64,000 nt of DNA from Camellia lanceoleosa (lineage: Eukaryota; Streptophyta; Magnoliopsida; Ericales; Theaceae), in contig CM045759.1 of assembly GCA_025200525.1 (NCBI GenBank), positions 5,022,001 through 5,086,000 on the forward strand, in the 5' to 3' direction. This document shows positions 23,251 through 36,364 of the stretch, one piece after another (the stretch's first letter is position 1; the number at the start of each line of letters is the position of its first letter). Made by a program: the position numbers and the translations under genes. The notes below the pieces were generated by a model. That model had not been told where the DNA came from. It did not search any database and worked only from the letters and a program-made list of their open reading frames with translations.

Positions 23251-25300
23251 GTTTTTTAAGAACTGTGAGGAAGGAGGTGGCTAACATCAACTTCACATCC
23301 CTTTGATAACAGAGCAATTGTGTTTTTGGGATATCACGTAGGGTGCCTAAATGTTCTTTTCCCTATTGGCAGTATGGCTTTGAGTCATTAGCATTAGTTT
23401 AAAAAAAGATCCACTTTAGTTGGTGCTCTATCCACAACCAAAATTACCATACCAAAAAAGAATAAGATTAATGTTAAAGAGTAACAAATTTGACCAATAG
23501 TTTATTTATAACGTGTGGTAAAAATTTTGGGCTCTCAATCATTAGATATATAATAAATTAAAAATTGACACTTATCCTGACATATAGAATTGTAAGAGTT
23601 TTTTTTTGATGTCTCAATAATAATAATAATAATAAATAAAATAAAATAAAAGTGCCAAGTTTCATAATCATCTCTCTTTCTCTCCTCCACAATAAACTTT
23701 AGGGTAAATTAGATTCAACTTTCTTTGGGTTTCTTTGGGTTTGGAGAAAATAAACTAAATTTCATAATTTTGATATAATTATATTAAGTTCCTTTGCAAT
23801 TTTAATTAATATAACATTTAGTTTCATTCTCATCAATAATTTGTCAGTTATATGAATTAAAAAGTTGATATTGTCATCTTTCATACGAAAATATTTATTT
23901 TACGTTGTATAATTTTGTGTTTTCACACTATCTGCATTAGTTTCATTCCATTTAATTTTATTAAAAAGAAAATTAGTTACTATGTGTTTTGTTTTTTTTA
24001 AACCTCAAGAAAAGTTAATGTAATTCACCTTAAATTTTAAGTTGTCTTTTTTCCAAGTTTAAATTTGAATTTAAGAGAATTTTTAGGGTCTGTGGAGCTC
24101 ACCATGAATCCTATTTAGATTATTTGAATGTTTATTTTATAAAGTTCTCGATATATATCATCTATAAAAATTTATAAAAAAAAATTAAGTCAATTTAATA
24201 ACCGTAATATTTTCATTTCATGGCGTTTGTTTCTAAAAAATAGACACTAATAAGTATGTTTTTGAAAATAAAACATTTATTTTTCGAAAATAAATACGAT
24301 AAAATGAAAGGATTACAATTATTGGATTGATCTTTTTTTTTTTTTTTTAATGTATCATGCAATTTTTACTTCCATTATTTTCTCTTATCAATTGTAAAAA
24401 GAAAAAAAGAAAGACAGAGAGAGGATTTTACATTTTTGCCATATAATTTATTTCACTTACAATTCACTCTATTGAAAGTAAGCCCATAACCCTGTGTTTA
24501 ATTTAATTTTAGTATAATTAGATTTGGAATTATTTGCAAATTTTTGTACTAGAAACTATCCTTGATTTAAATTTAAGTAAATTATGACGTGGGCTAATAA
24601 GATTCGTATAAAGAATAAGATAGATTAGGTTTGTTTGTGTGTAATTAATATGCTAAACTACATAAGGCCGTGTGGTATCTTGAGAGGTGGACATTTCAAA
24701 CTCATGTTGGGATCAGATTTTCAGATCAAAAAAAAAAAAATACATAACGTAAATTGTAGATACAAAATCTGGTCAAAATTAGTGTTGGACGTTATCTTTT
24801 TAATACAAAATTCGTCTCACTGCAACGATCAATGGAAACATTTCGAATGTTTGCCTGGTGAACCAAAAAAATGACTGTACTATTGGACACTCAGAATAAT
24901 GATACTAAGAGAAAGACAATTGAATGAATGAATATCCCGGAAAAGGGATGATTTTATAGACTTTCTCATACCTATTCGAAGCAATCACGAAGCTAAAATC
25001 ATATATGGTCATGGCGAAAAAATACACGAGCTTTGATTTTTTGAAAGTAATTAATTAATAATTTTATCTAATATATATATATATATACAGACTGCTCAAC
25101 TTAACCTGAGCCATCTTGGATAGGAGTAGCACAAGCAAGCGTACTTCTGGCCCATTTGGTTAGATTCTCCCCCATCCACAAAATTTGAGTGCCCTTAAGG
25201 GCCTAACTTCAAGTTGAAAGTTAGACTAAATAAAGCCAACAAAATTTTCATCTACAAAATTTAGATGCCCAAGGGCCTAACCCCAAGTCCAAGGTTAGAC
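23251..25300. other. AT-rich intergenic spacer, no gene seen
   Basis: It would hold the PPR promoter just right of 23250. The remainder is AT-rich with homopolymer runs (for example near 24335) and a (TA)n tract near 25070. No coding or structural element was recognised. Confidence 0.5.
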
Positions 25301-25303
25301 TAA

Positions 25304-25550
25304 GGCCCCGTTTGGGTAGTGGGTTGGGGCTAAAATAATCACAAAAGACAAAACATGCTATTTTAGTCCCAAAAAAACAAAACATCACATCCAACCCATA
25401 ATCATTACACTCTTCTCTCACAAAAAAACTCAAAAAAGTCAAAAAGTCAAAAAGTCCTTCCCAAACCAAGCTTTTAAGCCCAGGCTAAAATAGCCAAAAA
25501 AGCTAAAAAGCCAAAAAGCCAAAAAGCCAACCCACTTCCCAAACCCACCC
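25304..25550. mobile_element. 247-bp Tourist-like MITE with TAA TSD
   Basis: Left end ggccccgtttgggtagtgggttgg; the right end read in reverse is gggtgggtttgggaagtgggttgg. TAA flanks both sides (25301-25303, 25551-25553), as for PIF/Harbinger. The interior repeats gccaaaaa and tcaaaaag. Related copies are seen near 35243-35450 and 53289-53510. Confidence 0.75.
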
Positions 25551-25681
25551 TAAATAAAGTAAACAAACTTTCATTAAAAAAAGATATATGTAGGACAAAA
25601 GCTAGCATTTTTCAATCAATATTCAAATAGTGATTTTGGAATTAATTTCTTGTTCGTTCCTTAATGATTTTGAGCAAATTA

Positions 25682-25812
25682 AAGTTTGATATGCAACAGA
25701 TGTGTGAAAGCCACTTTAATTTTTGTTCAAAATTGACCAAAAAATTTATTTTTGCAGAACCATATTCTAACAGTTTTGTTGACTACAAATAGACTGATGT
25801 TTGGGTATATTT
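25682..25812. repeat. Partial copy of ~190-bp tandem repeat, left of Copia 2
   Basis: gatatgcaacagatgtgtgaaagcc through gatgtttgggtata matches units right of Copia 2 at 33053-33510. The array was split by the insertion. Confidence 0.8.
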
Positions 25813-26971
25813 TGTTGAAACAATCTTCTGTGTACAATAAATAAATTAAAACCAAATCAAACAAATAAAATAAATAACGTACCAAATTTATTTTACCGAA
25901 TCGAATGAATAATAAAAAGATCAAGTCGAGTGTGTGACACTCAGTACTTAAGATAGATTCGCCTTGCTACGGTGCTTATGGAAAAATGGCATCTATCTCA
26001 CAAGATACAATGATCTTTAAAAACAATAGTAGCACTCCAAACAATTTATTCGGCGAACAAAACCTGTGTTCTAAACTCTTTGAATTTTTTCCTAAAATAA
26101 TGTGAAGAATAATTGATGCAAGAGAGCAAAATGAAGGCAACCAAAATGAATTTACAGTTTATTTTGCAGACTGTTTTTCGAATCCAAAACACTGCTGGAA
26201 AATACCGGTATATATAGGCAAATTGCAGACTTGAACTGGTATTAATTTCAAACTAGAACAAATTCAATTCAAACCAACAGGTGCAACACTGTTTGAACAA
26301 ATAACTGCTGGGAGTTTGAATCTGTTCGTAATTGCAGGACATATTTAAATTTGTCTGGGCAATTTTATAACTACTGAACAGATCTGTATGGACAATTTCA
26401 ATCTGTTCGAAATTTGAAACTGTTGTGGAATTTGGAAGAGGCACAAATTTTGGACAAAAATTTGAATTCAAATATAATTTGAAATTCAAATAATTTCCTA
26501 CAATCCAAATGAATTTTGTTCAAAAAATTAAAGTTAGAACCAACCCGATCCACACTTGCGCCCCGTCGGACGACGGCGGCGCGTACGCGCGTATGGTGGT
26601 TTGGGATAAGGTTCCATTTGTCCATAACTTCTCCTTTTTACAAACTTGGGATGCCCCTTGGGGCCCAACCCAAGTGTTGTCACTTAGAACTTTTATGCAC
26701 ACATAAGTTCTCTTCAAGTTTCAATGTGGGACAACCCATTTCAAGGAAACCCACATTTAATTATTTAAATGTTCATTTCATGAACCTGAAAACGACGTCA
26801 ACTTCCCATTCACTCATAAATGGTTTTGACGAACCGTCTTCATCGTGTGACTTGCCATATGGCAAGGAACACATCACATCTTCGGACCTGCCTCAAAAGA
26901 CGTGTTGACCCCACTCAAACTTGGGCTCAAAGATAGCTAAAAATAAGCCTATAAAACCAAAATTTTCAACA
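25813..26971 (-). repeat. Copia 2 3' LTR (1159 bp)
   Basis: Bounded by TG at 25813 and CA at 26971. It is longer than the partner LTR by about 200 bp because of a stretch around 26230-26400 that is missing from the other copy. Confidence 0.8.
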
Positions 26972-27554
26972 ATCCCCCACATGAATAGAATTTGACGGAG
27001 AAAAAATACAACAACATGATCTAATCACAAAGAGTATAGAAATTGGGAATATTTTGCAAAGGATAAGTAGCTTTTGGCTTTGAACCTTTCCTTGTGAGAC
27101 ACTTTCGGATTTACTAGCTAACCAGTGAACATGATGTCTTGAACTGTTCAGCCATTTGTGTAAACCAAGACAATAAAACTCACACATTATATCACCGACA
27201 CAGTTTAATTCTCACTATTGTGTTCATTTTGGCCATGAATAACCTGGTCTTTCATGAGTGCTCTAGAGAATTGTAGTCCTTCACAAATCTCATAGAACCG
27301 GCCCAGTTTACACTCACATAGGTGATTCTTATGAAGAGTATCATGCCATAATCCACTAGGTTTACCTAGATATAAGAATCATTAAAAGTATTATTTAACC
27401 TAAAAACGCTGCAGACATCACTATTTCATCATAGAAATACGTAGGAGTTGGACTCCTCAGTAATCCTTATGAGTCATACACAACTTGATTATTCCTTTGA
27501 ACCTAGATCTTGAGATCTCCAGTCAACTAGGTTGGGTTGCCGTTGTGGTAACTC

Positions 27555-28985
27555 TTATTTAATAGGCTTAAGTCCCATTTCCTTCAATGAATTCTCAATT
27601 ATCTCTCTTGCTAGCCCTTTGGTTAGTGGATCCGCTATGTTGTCTTTAAACTTCACATATTCAATAGAAATAATTCCATTAGAGAGTAGTTGTCTTACGA
27701 TATTATGTTGACGACGAATGTGTCGTGACTTACCATTATACATATGACTCTGTGCTCTACCTATTGATGATTGACTATCACAATATATGCAAATAGTAGG
27801 CACAGGTTTTGGCCACATTGGAATATCTTAAAGGAAGTGGCGAAGCCATTCCGCTTCTTCTCCAGTTTTATCTAAAGCTATGAATTCTGATTCCATAGTA
27901 GACCTAGCAATGCAAGTTTGTTTGAAAGATTTTCAAGATACAGCCACGCCATCAAGAGTAAAGACATACCCACTGGTGGACTTTGAGTCTCTAGTCTCCG
28001 CTATCCAATTTGTATCACAGTATCCTTCAAGTACTGTTGGATATATGATATAATTGAGCCCAATGTTACGAGTAAATCTGAGATATCTTAGAATCCTTAT
28101 AATTGCTTTCTAGTGTTCTACTCCTAGATTACTCGTATATCTACTTAATTTACTTACTGCATAAGCTATATCCGGACGAGTGCAGTTCATCAAGTACATT
28201 AAGCTTCCAATAATTTGGAATACTCTAATCGAGAAACACTTTCCTGTACATTCTTAGAAAGAAACAAATTAACATCAACAGGTGTTCTAGCAAGATGATC
28301 ATCATCTTTGTTGAATTTGTCAAGTATTTTCTTAATGTAATGAGATTGTGACAAAGCATATCCTTCTGATGTTTTGGTAATTTTCATACCAAGAATTACA
28401 ACAACAATGCCCATGTCCTTCATGTCAAAATGTTTATTGAACATTTTCTTGGTAATTTTAATCATGTCATTACTACTACTTATGATGACCATATCATCCA
28501 CATAAAGATATACTGTAACACAACCTTTGTCTGTGTTTTGAATATAAACATATTTGTCACACTTATTAATTTTAAATCCATTTGACATCATTGCCTTGTC
28601 AAACTTCTCATGCTATTGCTTTGGCGCTTATTTTAAACCATATAATGATTTAACCAATTTACACACTTTCTTTCTTTTCTGGAATAGAAAATCCTCTTGG
28701 TTGTTTCATGTAAATTTCTTCATCTAACTCACCATTTAAGAAAGCGATTTTCACATCCATTTGATGAATTTCTAGATTGTACAAAGATGCAATAGCAATT
28801 AGCATTCTAATGGATGTTATTCTAGTAACCGGTAAGTATGTGTCAAAGTAATCAAGACCTTCTTTTTGTCTAAAACCTTTGACCACAAGTCTTGCCTTGT
28901 ATTTGTCAATTGATCCATTCGCTTTCATTTTTCTTTTGAAAATGCACTTGTACCCAAGAGGTTTACAACCTGGTTGTAAGTCCAC
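27555..28985 (-). pseudogene. Copia 2 RT and RNase H remnant
   Basis: RT start GYKCIFKRKMKANGSIDKYKARLV near 28960, then MDVKIAFLNGELDEEIYMKQ near 28750, then the catalytic YVDDM (28591-28490 region). RNase H at 27818-27555 has CDSQSSIGRAQ, SRHIRRQHNIVR and DNIADPLTKGL. Several stops and frameshifts lie between 28658-28592 and 28195-27820. Confidence 0.85.
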
Positions 28986-29096
28986 TAATTCCCAAATGTG
29001 ATTTTACAAGATGGATTCAATTTTACTATTTATAACTTTTTTCTATAAAAGAGCCTCAGGACTAGACATAGCTCTTTAAAAGTTAAAAGGCTCATT

Positions 29097-30640
29097 TTAT
29101 AATAAAAAAGTAAGAAAATCTGAACCAAAAGATTTTGATGTTCTAGCACGTTTACTACGTCTAAGTTTCTCTTTTTCATTTTGATATATCTCTTGCTCTT
29201 GTTCTTGATCCTGACTAGTAATATCATCATGAGATCTCTTGGTAATACTTGTCTCTTGTCCAGTCTTGTTTGGAAACACATGTTCCAAGAAATATGCATT
29301 CCGAGATTCAATAATAGTATTTACATGCATTTCGCAATGTTCTGATTTATAAATCAAAAATCGATATGCACTACTATTCTTGGCATAACCAATGAAAATG
29401 CAATCAACAGTTTTAGGACCTATCTTAATCTTTTTAGGACTAGGAATAGCCACTTTAGCCAAACACCCCCACACTTTTAAGTATTTGTAAGATGGTACTC
29501 TTCCATGCCACATTTCATAAGGTGTTTGATTCATTTTCTTTCGGAGTACTTTATTTAAAATATAATTAGCAGAAAGTATTGTTTCCCCCCACAAGTTCTG
29601 AGGCAATCTAGAACTTATTAACATGGCATTCATCATTTCTTTTAAAGTCCTATTTTTCCTTTCAACAATTCTATTTTGCTGAGGTGAGTAAGAAGCGGTG
29701 GTTTGATAAATTATTCCATGTTTTTTACAAAATTTATCAAAAGGTGATTCATATTTGCCACCTCTATCACTTCTAAGTTTCTTAATCTTCTTACCAAGTT
29801 GATTTTCAACTTCATTCTTATATTGAATGAAAGTTTCCAAAGCTTCATCTTTGGTTCGAATTAAATAAACATAACTATATCTAATATAGTCATCGATAAA
29901 AGTGATAAAATACTTTTTCCCACCTCTAGTTTGAATTGATTTAAAATCACAAATATCACTATGAATTAATTCAAGTGATTTCATACTTCTTTCAATTGAA
30001 TGAAAATGAGTTTTGCATAATTTTGCCTCAATGCGAATTTCACATTTATGATTTGAATCAATGTCAAATTTGGGTAAACATTCCATATTAATTAATCTAC
30101 GCAAAAATCTATAATTAACATGTCAAAGTCTACCATGCCATAAATTTGAAGACTTAAGCAAGTAAGAAAAAGATGTATTTTTATTAATAATAGAGGGTAC
30201 AATAGTCATCACATTCATTTTGAAAAGGCCATCAGACATGTAACATTTTCCTACATACATCCCGTTTTTAGTAAGTACAAACTTGTCACTTTCAAAGACT
30301 AGCCTAAACCCATTTTTACTCAGCAAAGATCTGGAAATAAGATTATTGCGAATGTCTGGTATATGCAGCACGTTGTTGAGAGTGAGTTCTTTTCCAGATG
30401 TCATCTTCAAAATAATATTTCTTTGTCCTTCAACTTTAGAAGTTGAAGAGTTGCCCATAAAAAGTTGTTCACCATTGTCTACCAATGAATAAGATGTGAA
30501 CATCTTTTTGTCGGCACAGATGTGACGAGTAGCACCAGTGTCCACCCACCATTCTTTAAGATTTTCGACAAGGTTTGCCTCGAAAACAACTGCAGAAAGA
30601 TTTCTGTCATCTACACTATTGGAAATATTGTCCACTTCGG
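29097..30640 (-). pseudogene. Copia 2 protease and integrase remnant
   Basis: The aspartic protease DTGA box is in WWVDTGATRHICADKK (about 30545). The pre-integrase block NLWHGRL is followed at once by TGA where Gly of LGHVN is expected (a single-base change near 30120). The integrase core then runs open for over 300 codons with HSDICDF, FIDDYIRYSYVY and ERKNRTLKEMM (catalytic D, D, E contexts). Confidence 0.85.
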
Positions 30641-31570
30641 TTATATGGGCTTAAGCAGGCTTCTTGCTTGTTCTTCTTTTGTTTTTACCTTTGCTACAAC
30701 AATCTTTGACCCGATGTCCCCCTTTGTCACAGATGTGACACTTGCCATTAAACTTGTACTTTTTAGTTCCCCCCCCCTCTCCCCTTTAGAGCCTTGTGAT
30801 GAACTTTCTCTAAAAAACTTCCATTTCTTTGCTTTTGGAGCATGTTCCACCATATTTGCCTTAGACTCCATTGGATGCTTACTAGCCCGCTTTTCAGAAT
30901 TGTGGTTGTCCTCTTCAATCCTCAAACGCACAATCAATTCTTCTAAAGACATTTTTTTGCGCTTGTATTTGAGGTAGTTCTTAAATTCCTTCCAGTCTTG
31001 TGGTAATTTCTCAATCAAGGTTGCAACTTGGAAAGATTCACTGAGAGACATGCCTTCTGCGTAAATGTCATGCAGAATGAGTTGGAGATCTTGAACTTGG
31101 CTGATCACAGTTTTAGAATCAACCATCATAAAGTCTAAGAATTTGCCAACTACAAATTTCTTTGAGCTAGCATCTTCTGTTTTGTACTTTTTCTCCAATA
31201 ACTCCTAAAGTTCCTTTGCTGTTTTGATAGGATTGTAAACGTTGTATAATGTGTTGTCAAGTCCGTTCAAGACGTAATTCTGGCAAAGGAAATCAGTATT
31301 TTTCCAAGTATCGACCGTAGCAACCACTCGCTGGTCAGTTTCATCATCTTTCAGAATAGGAGCATCCTCACGGAGAAATCGTGCTAGGTTTAGAGTTGTA
31401 AGATAGAGCAACATTTTCTGTTGTCATCTTTTAAAATCAATTTCTGAGAACCTCTCTGGCTTCTCACCGTGATTAATCGGTATAGTCACAACAAGAGGAG
31501 GGGTAGGCGTAATTACAGCCACCATACTAGTACTTGTTTGAGCATTAGTTTGACCAGTTTCAGTAGCCAT
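30641..31570 (-). pseudogene. Copia 2 gag remnant
   Basis: It starts MATETGQTNAQTST at 31570. The retrotransposon gag block (MLLYLTTLNLARFL ... [23 protein letters not shown]) is split by stops near 31430 and 31203. The zinc knuckle [14 protein letters not shown] is intact near 30735-30695 but in a different frame from the preceding gag. The switch occurs at the run of nine Cs on the plus strand at about 30770, a likely slippage indel. Confidence 0.8.
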
Positions 31571-32094
31571 GAATTCTAAATTATAAAACAAAATTATAAT
31601 TAGAATTTTATACTACACAGAAATTTTAAACTAAAATCACAGAATTAAATTCTGTAAAATAAAAAAAACAAGAATTGTAACTTTTATTTTTAATTAATTT
31701 GAAAATAAAATAAATTTTTATTTAACCAAATTAATTCCATACAGAAAATTAAATTTTTGTAACACTTCAATAATTAAAATACTGAAACAGAATTTAATTA
31801 ATGAACACTCAGAAATAATTTCTGAAAACCAAAATTAATTTCTGACGAAATTTCACAAATAAATATTCTAAATTATTAAAGACACCAATATATTATTACT
31901 AGTTGTCAAAAAAAATAGACAGTATATTACTACTATCTGTCAAATAGTATATTACTACTATTTGTTTTTCAACTAGAATATTATTTTGTAAAATCATAGA
32001 AAATAATTTCTGTAAGAAGAAGAAAGAGAAAAGGAAACAAACGAAAAATTCTGTAAACAGATTAATTCAAATCTGTCTTAAGATTGTTGGAATA
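31571..32094 (-). other. Copia 2 leader between LTR and gag
   Basis: About 520 bp of AT-rich leader. A direct duplication (tagacagtatattactacta and tcaaatagtatattactacta) lies near 31915-31970. No canonical primer site was recognised. Confidence 0.5.
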
Positions 32095-33052
32095 ATCTTT
32101 TGTGTACAATAAATAAATTGAAACCAAATCAAACAAATAAAATAAATAACGTATCGAATTTATTTTACTAAACCGAATGAATAATAAAAAGATCAAGTCG
32201 AGTGTGTGACACTCTGTCTTTAAGATAGATTCGCCCCACTACGGTGCTTACAGAAAAATGGAGTCTATCTCCCAGAATACAAAGAAATTTACAAATTGTA
32301 GTAACACTCCAAACAATTTGTTCGGCGAACAAAACCTGTGATCTAAACTCTCTGAATTTTTTCCTATAATAATGTGAAGAATAATTGATGCAATAGAGCA
32401 AAAGGAAGGCAACCAAAATGAATTTACAGTTTATTTTGCAGACTGTTTTTCGAATCCAAAACACTACTGGAAAATGTTGGTATATATAGGCAAATTGTGA
32501 ACGAAATTTGTTTGGGCAGTTTCAACCTGTCCGAAATTTGAAACTGTTGTGGAATTTTGGAAGAGGCACAAATTTTGGACAAAAATTTGAATTCAAATAA
32601 TTTCCTGCAAGAATTTTTGAAAAAATCCAAATGAATTTTGTCCATAACCTGTTGGTCGGACGGCCAGCGGCGCGTGATGGTTTGGACTAAGGTTCCATTT
32701 GTCCATAACTCCTCCCTTTTACAAACTTGGGGTGCCCCTTGGGGCCCAACCCAAGTGTTGTCACCTAGAACTTATATACACACATAAGTTCTTTTCAAGT
32801 TTTAATATAGGACAACCCATTTCAAGGAAACTCACATTTAATTCTTTAAATGTTCATTCCACAAACTCGAAAATGACGTCAACTTCTCATTCACTTATAA
32901 ATGGTTTCGACGAACCGTCTTCACCGTGTGACTTGCTATGCGGCAAGGAACACATCACCTTTTTAGACCCACCTCAAAAGACATGTGGACCTCACTCAAA
33001 CTTGGGCTAAAAAATAGCCCAAAATAAGCCTATAAAACCAAATTTTCCAACA
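32095..33052 (-). repeat. Copia 2 5' LTR (958 bp)
   Basis: Bounded by TG at 32095 and CA at 33052, and pairs with 25813-26971. Confidence 0.8.
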
Positions 33053-33510
33053 TATTCTACCTACTAATCAACCACTAAATTCTGATGTAATTGACCCCTT
33101 AATAAAATGGTATAGTCTTTCTTTAATTCAGAATTCGATATGCAATAGGTGTGAAAGCCACTTTAAGTTTTGTTCAAAACTGACCAAAAAAATCATTTTT
33201 GCAAAATCATGTTGACTACAAACAAACTGATGTTTGGGTATATTCTACCTACTAATCAACCACTAAATTCTGATCTAATTGACCCCTTAATAAAATGGTA
33301 TAGTCTTTCTTTATTTCAGAATTCGATATGCAACAGATGTGTGAAAGCCACTTTAATTTTTGTTCAAAATTGACCAAAAAAATTATTTTTGCAGAACCAT
33401 TTTGACTACAAACAAATTGATGTTTGGGTATATTCTACCTACTAATCAACCACTAAATTCTGATCCAATTGACCCCTTAATAAAATGATATAGTCTTTCT
33501 TTATTTCAGA
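33053..33510. repeat. ~190-bp tandem repeat array, right of Copia 2
   Basis: Units begin tattctacctactaatcaacc at 33053, 33241 and 33431. The first two are 188 and 190 bp and the third is cut at about 33510. A fourth partial unit lies left of Copia 2 (25682-25812). Confidence 0.9.
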
Positions 33511-35240
33511 AAAGGAGCTGGAGCACATGGTAGATTTCTGGATCAAACTACAACTCACATACAACTCATAGTTTTGTCTTGTAGGCAGTAGAATGCTCTC
33601 AAATTCACATTTTTTAGTCTCAAGTTCATGTCATGTTTGGTGGTTTCAGAATTATTTATATTTTGATGGAGTCATGTAAAATTTTAAATTTTAATCCTCA
33701 ATTTATAAATAAAATGACATCTTAATACAATATAATAGAGAGAAAAAAAAAAAAAGAAACACACAAATATATGTTATTTTATAATTGTCCTTGGCAAAGT
33801 TTTATATAATGAATATTATCAAATACGTTCTTGGTCGAACCAACAAAAAATATATATATATAAAAACTTATAAAAAAAATATTTATTCATACTAAAACAA
33901 GAGGCCAACAAAAATCAAATGGACATATACTACTATCACAAAAAATCAATTAAAGTAGTATTAAGCGCATGTTCTGATGCATTAAAATTCTAACAAATTC
34001 AACTAAATCAACCTAGTGCACATGTATAATATGTATCACAAATTTAACTTCCAATCAAATTTAAACCAAAAAAAAATGCAAATACAAAATTATTTAAGTG
34101 ATGCAATTGCGATGACAATTCAAGAGAGTTAGAAGGCTCCATTGTCTTTTCATTTTGTACGTGGAATTCTTTGTTTTTTTTTCTTATTCTTCGAGAACCA
34201 CTAGTGTTAACATATTAAATAATGGATGCAAATTTTGTAAGTGTTAACGGGTAAATTACACTAACCTGCTCTAAAATAAAAATAAAAAATAATAATAATA
34301 ATTCAATTTATATTTTTGATATAATTATAGTAACATCTTTTGAGGTTTTAATTACAGTTGTATGAATAAAAAAAAAGTTTTTACTATCTACAATCAACTA
34401 AAATGTATTTTTATCTTCATTTATTTCAATGTTTATTCACTATCTGCATTAGTTTCAATCTCTAACCTTATTAAAAAAATATTAGTATAATTATTTTAAA
34501 AATGTGAGATTAATTATTTTTTTTTGTCTAAAATTTATGAAGGTTAAGTATAGTTTATCCAAAAACAAGTATTAAAAAATTATTAATTTTTAAAAAAATT
34601 GATGAGTGAATTGTCACCTGCTCCACATAAAAATAATTTAAAAAAAGGTAGTGAATTGACACCACTGTCTTTTATGTGGCGCAGCCACATGTAGATAAGT
34701 TAATGGGTTGGTTTTAGGGTGTCATTAGATGATATCCTAATAGTGTTGTGAGTTGTGAAAGAGGTGAAACTCGTAATTTCATATTGAAGGATTAAGAAAT
34801 ATAAAAAATATGTGGTAAAGAATGCTGTTATATGGCTTTCCTGGACCAACTACTAATTTTTAGCCATGTGTGTTGGTTGAAGTCTTATTAATTGTTTATT
34901 AACATGGTCCAGTCTTTCTCTAATAATTAATTCATAAAGAAGTCTTTATTTAGTGTTTAATAAAATGTTTCAGTCTTTCTTTAATAATTAATTCAGAAGG
35001 GATCTAGAGCAGGCATATTACCTAATTTAATAAAGAGAAAATTATTATTCAGGAGAAATTTTTTAAAATTATTATATGTTAGTAAAAAAATTTATAATTT
35101 TAATTATTAATATTTATAATATTTATCATTTTTTTATAAATATTTTTTTAATTCTAACTTATTTGTGATTCTCCCTTTTATAAAATGGCATTCAAAGTTT
35201 GTACAATCATATAACGTAGCTAATTTTACATAAGATATTA
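33511..35240. other. AT-rich intergenic spacer, no gene seen
   Basis: No coding frames of note. Two related stretches with agtctttctttaataattaattcag near 34910-35000 look like a short local duplication. The rest is low-complexity A/T. Confidence 0.45.
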
Positions 35241-35242
35241 CG

Positions 35243-35450
35243 CCCTCATTTGGCATAAGCTAAACGGAGGTTTTTTTAGTTAAAATAGTCATAAAAAGAC
35301 AAATTAAACTTTTTAACCCAATAAATCATTTTATTTTTTTTTTCACAAAAGTCCAAAAAAACTAAAAAGTCTGTCACAAACAAAATTTTTTAGCCCCAAG
35401 GTAAAATAACTAAAAAATCAAAAAGTTAACTCACATCACAAACGAATCTT
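35243..35450. mobile_element. Decayed Tourist-like MITE
   Basis: It shares the pattern of 25304-25550: left gccctcatttggcataagct, interior aaaaagtc/actaaaaag repeats, right end cacaaacgaatc followed by TTA. Ends are approximate and no clean TSD was read. Confidence 0.45.
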
Positions 35451-35462
35451 AAATTATATAAT

Positions 35463-35744
35463 ATTTAAAAGATATGAATAAAACAAAATAATTGTAACCA
35501 CTCCATTACTCTGCTACTTTATTTAAAATATATGAAAAAAAAATAAAATAATTGTAACCACTCCATTACTCTGCTACTTTATTTAAAAGATATAAATAAA
35601 ACAAAATAATTGTAACCACTCCATTACTCTGCTACTTTATTTAAAATATATGAAAAAAATAAAATAATTGTAACCACTCCATTACTCTAAAATATATGAA
35701 AAAAATAAAATAATTGTAACACTCCATTACTCTGCTACTTTATG
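35463..35744. repeat. ~60-bp tandem repeat, about five copies
   Basis: Each unit contains ataattgtaaccactccatt followed by actctgctactttattta, at about 35490, 35550, 35609, 35668 and 35711. The last two are shortened. Confidence 0.9.
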
Positions 35745-36300
35745 CATAAAGAGTAGGTAAATTGCACCAACGCTCTAAAATTTTACAAAAATTTCTCTTA
35801 TAATTTCAATAATTATATTGACATTTCTTGCCCTTTATATTCCAGCAAGTGATTATTTGGTAATTTCAGAGTATGGTCATATAGTGCTCTATACTAGTAT
35901 GATTGGTAGAGAAAGTGAAATATTGATTATTTGTATTGAGTGTTTAAAAAATATAAGCATAATAAATGATAATTAATAAAGGACTATGACCACGTGATAT
36001 TTCAAGATTATTGTATAATTTTTAAATGTAAAGGTTAAATATTAAATTACAATGATCTAACCTATCTACTATGTAAAAATTCATGGTTCTCTCTTCTTCT
36101 TTTTTTCTCTACACTGACCATCTCTTTATTGTTTCTTACTCATTCTCCTCTATCCTCTCCTATTTTCTTCTCAATTATTTTCTTCATTTTCTTCTCTTTC
36201 TTCCTGCAAGACCCATTTTCTCTTTCCAAAAAAACTAGTCTTCACTCTTTCTGTTTCTCTTAAACCAATGTTCATGACCTCCTCTTTTTACTTTACTTTC

Positions 36301-36361
<61 letters not shown>

Positions 36362-36364
36362 TAT
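36301..36364. repeat. (ATT)n microsatellite
   Basis: About 20 uninterrupted attatt units. Confidence 0.95.

Larger units (their letters stand above)
25813..33052 (-). mobile_element. Copia element 2, near full length (7.2 kb)
   Basis: The LTRs at 25813-26971 and 32095-33052 share long stretches (for example aataataaaaagatcaagtcgagtgtgtgacactc). The TSD is TATTT (25808-25812) against TATTC (33053-33057), with the intact repeat sequence in neighbouring units showing TATTC as original. Gag, protease, integrase, RT and RNase H follow in Copia order on the minus strand. A polypurine tract, attcatgtgggggat on the minus strand, abuts the left LTR. The usual initiator-Met primer site is not seen next to 32095; the sequence there is atcttaagacagattt. 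Many stops show it is dead. Confidence 0.88.

Noticed and set aside
26509..26908. Plus-strand frames with counterparts at 32699-33010
   Set aside because: They are conserved only because they lie in the two LTRs of Copia 2.
27820..28195. Possible gene between Copia 2 RT and RNase H
   Set aside because: It is decayed RT/RNase H linker with many stops.
35463..35744. Regular ~60-bp repeats resembling a CRISPR array
   Set aside because: Plant nuclear DNA; units are contiguous tandem repeats with no unique spacers.
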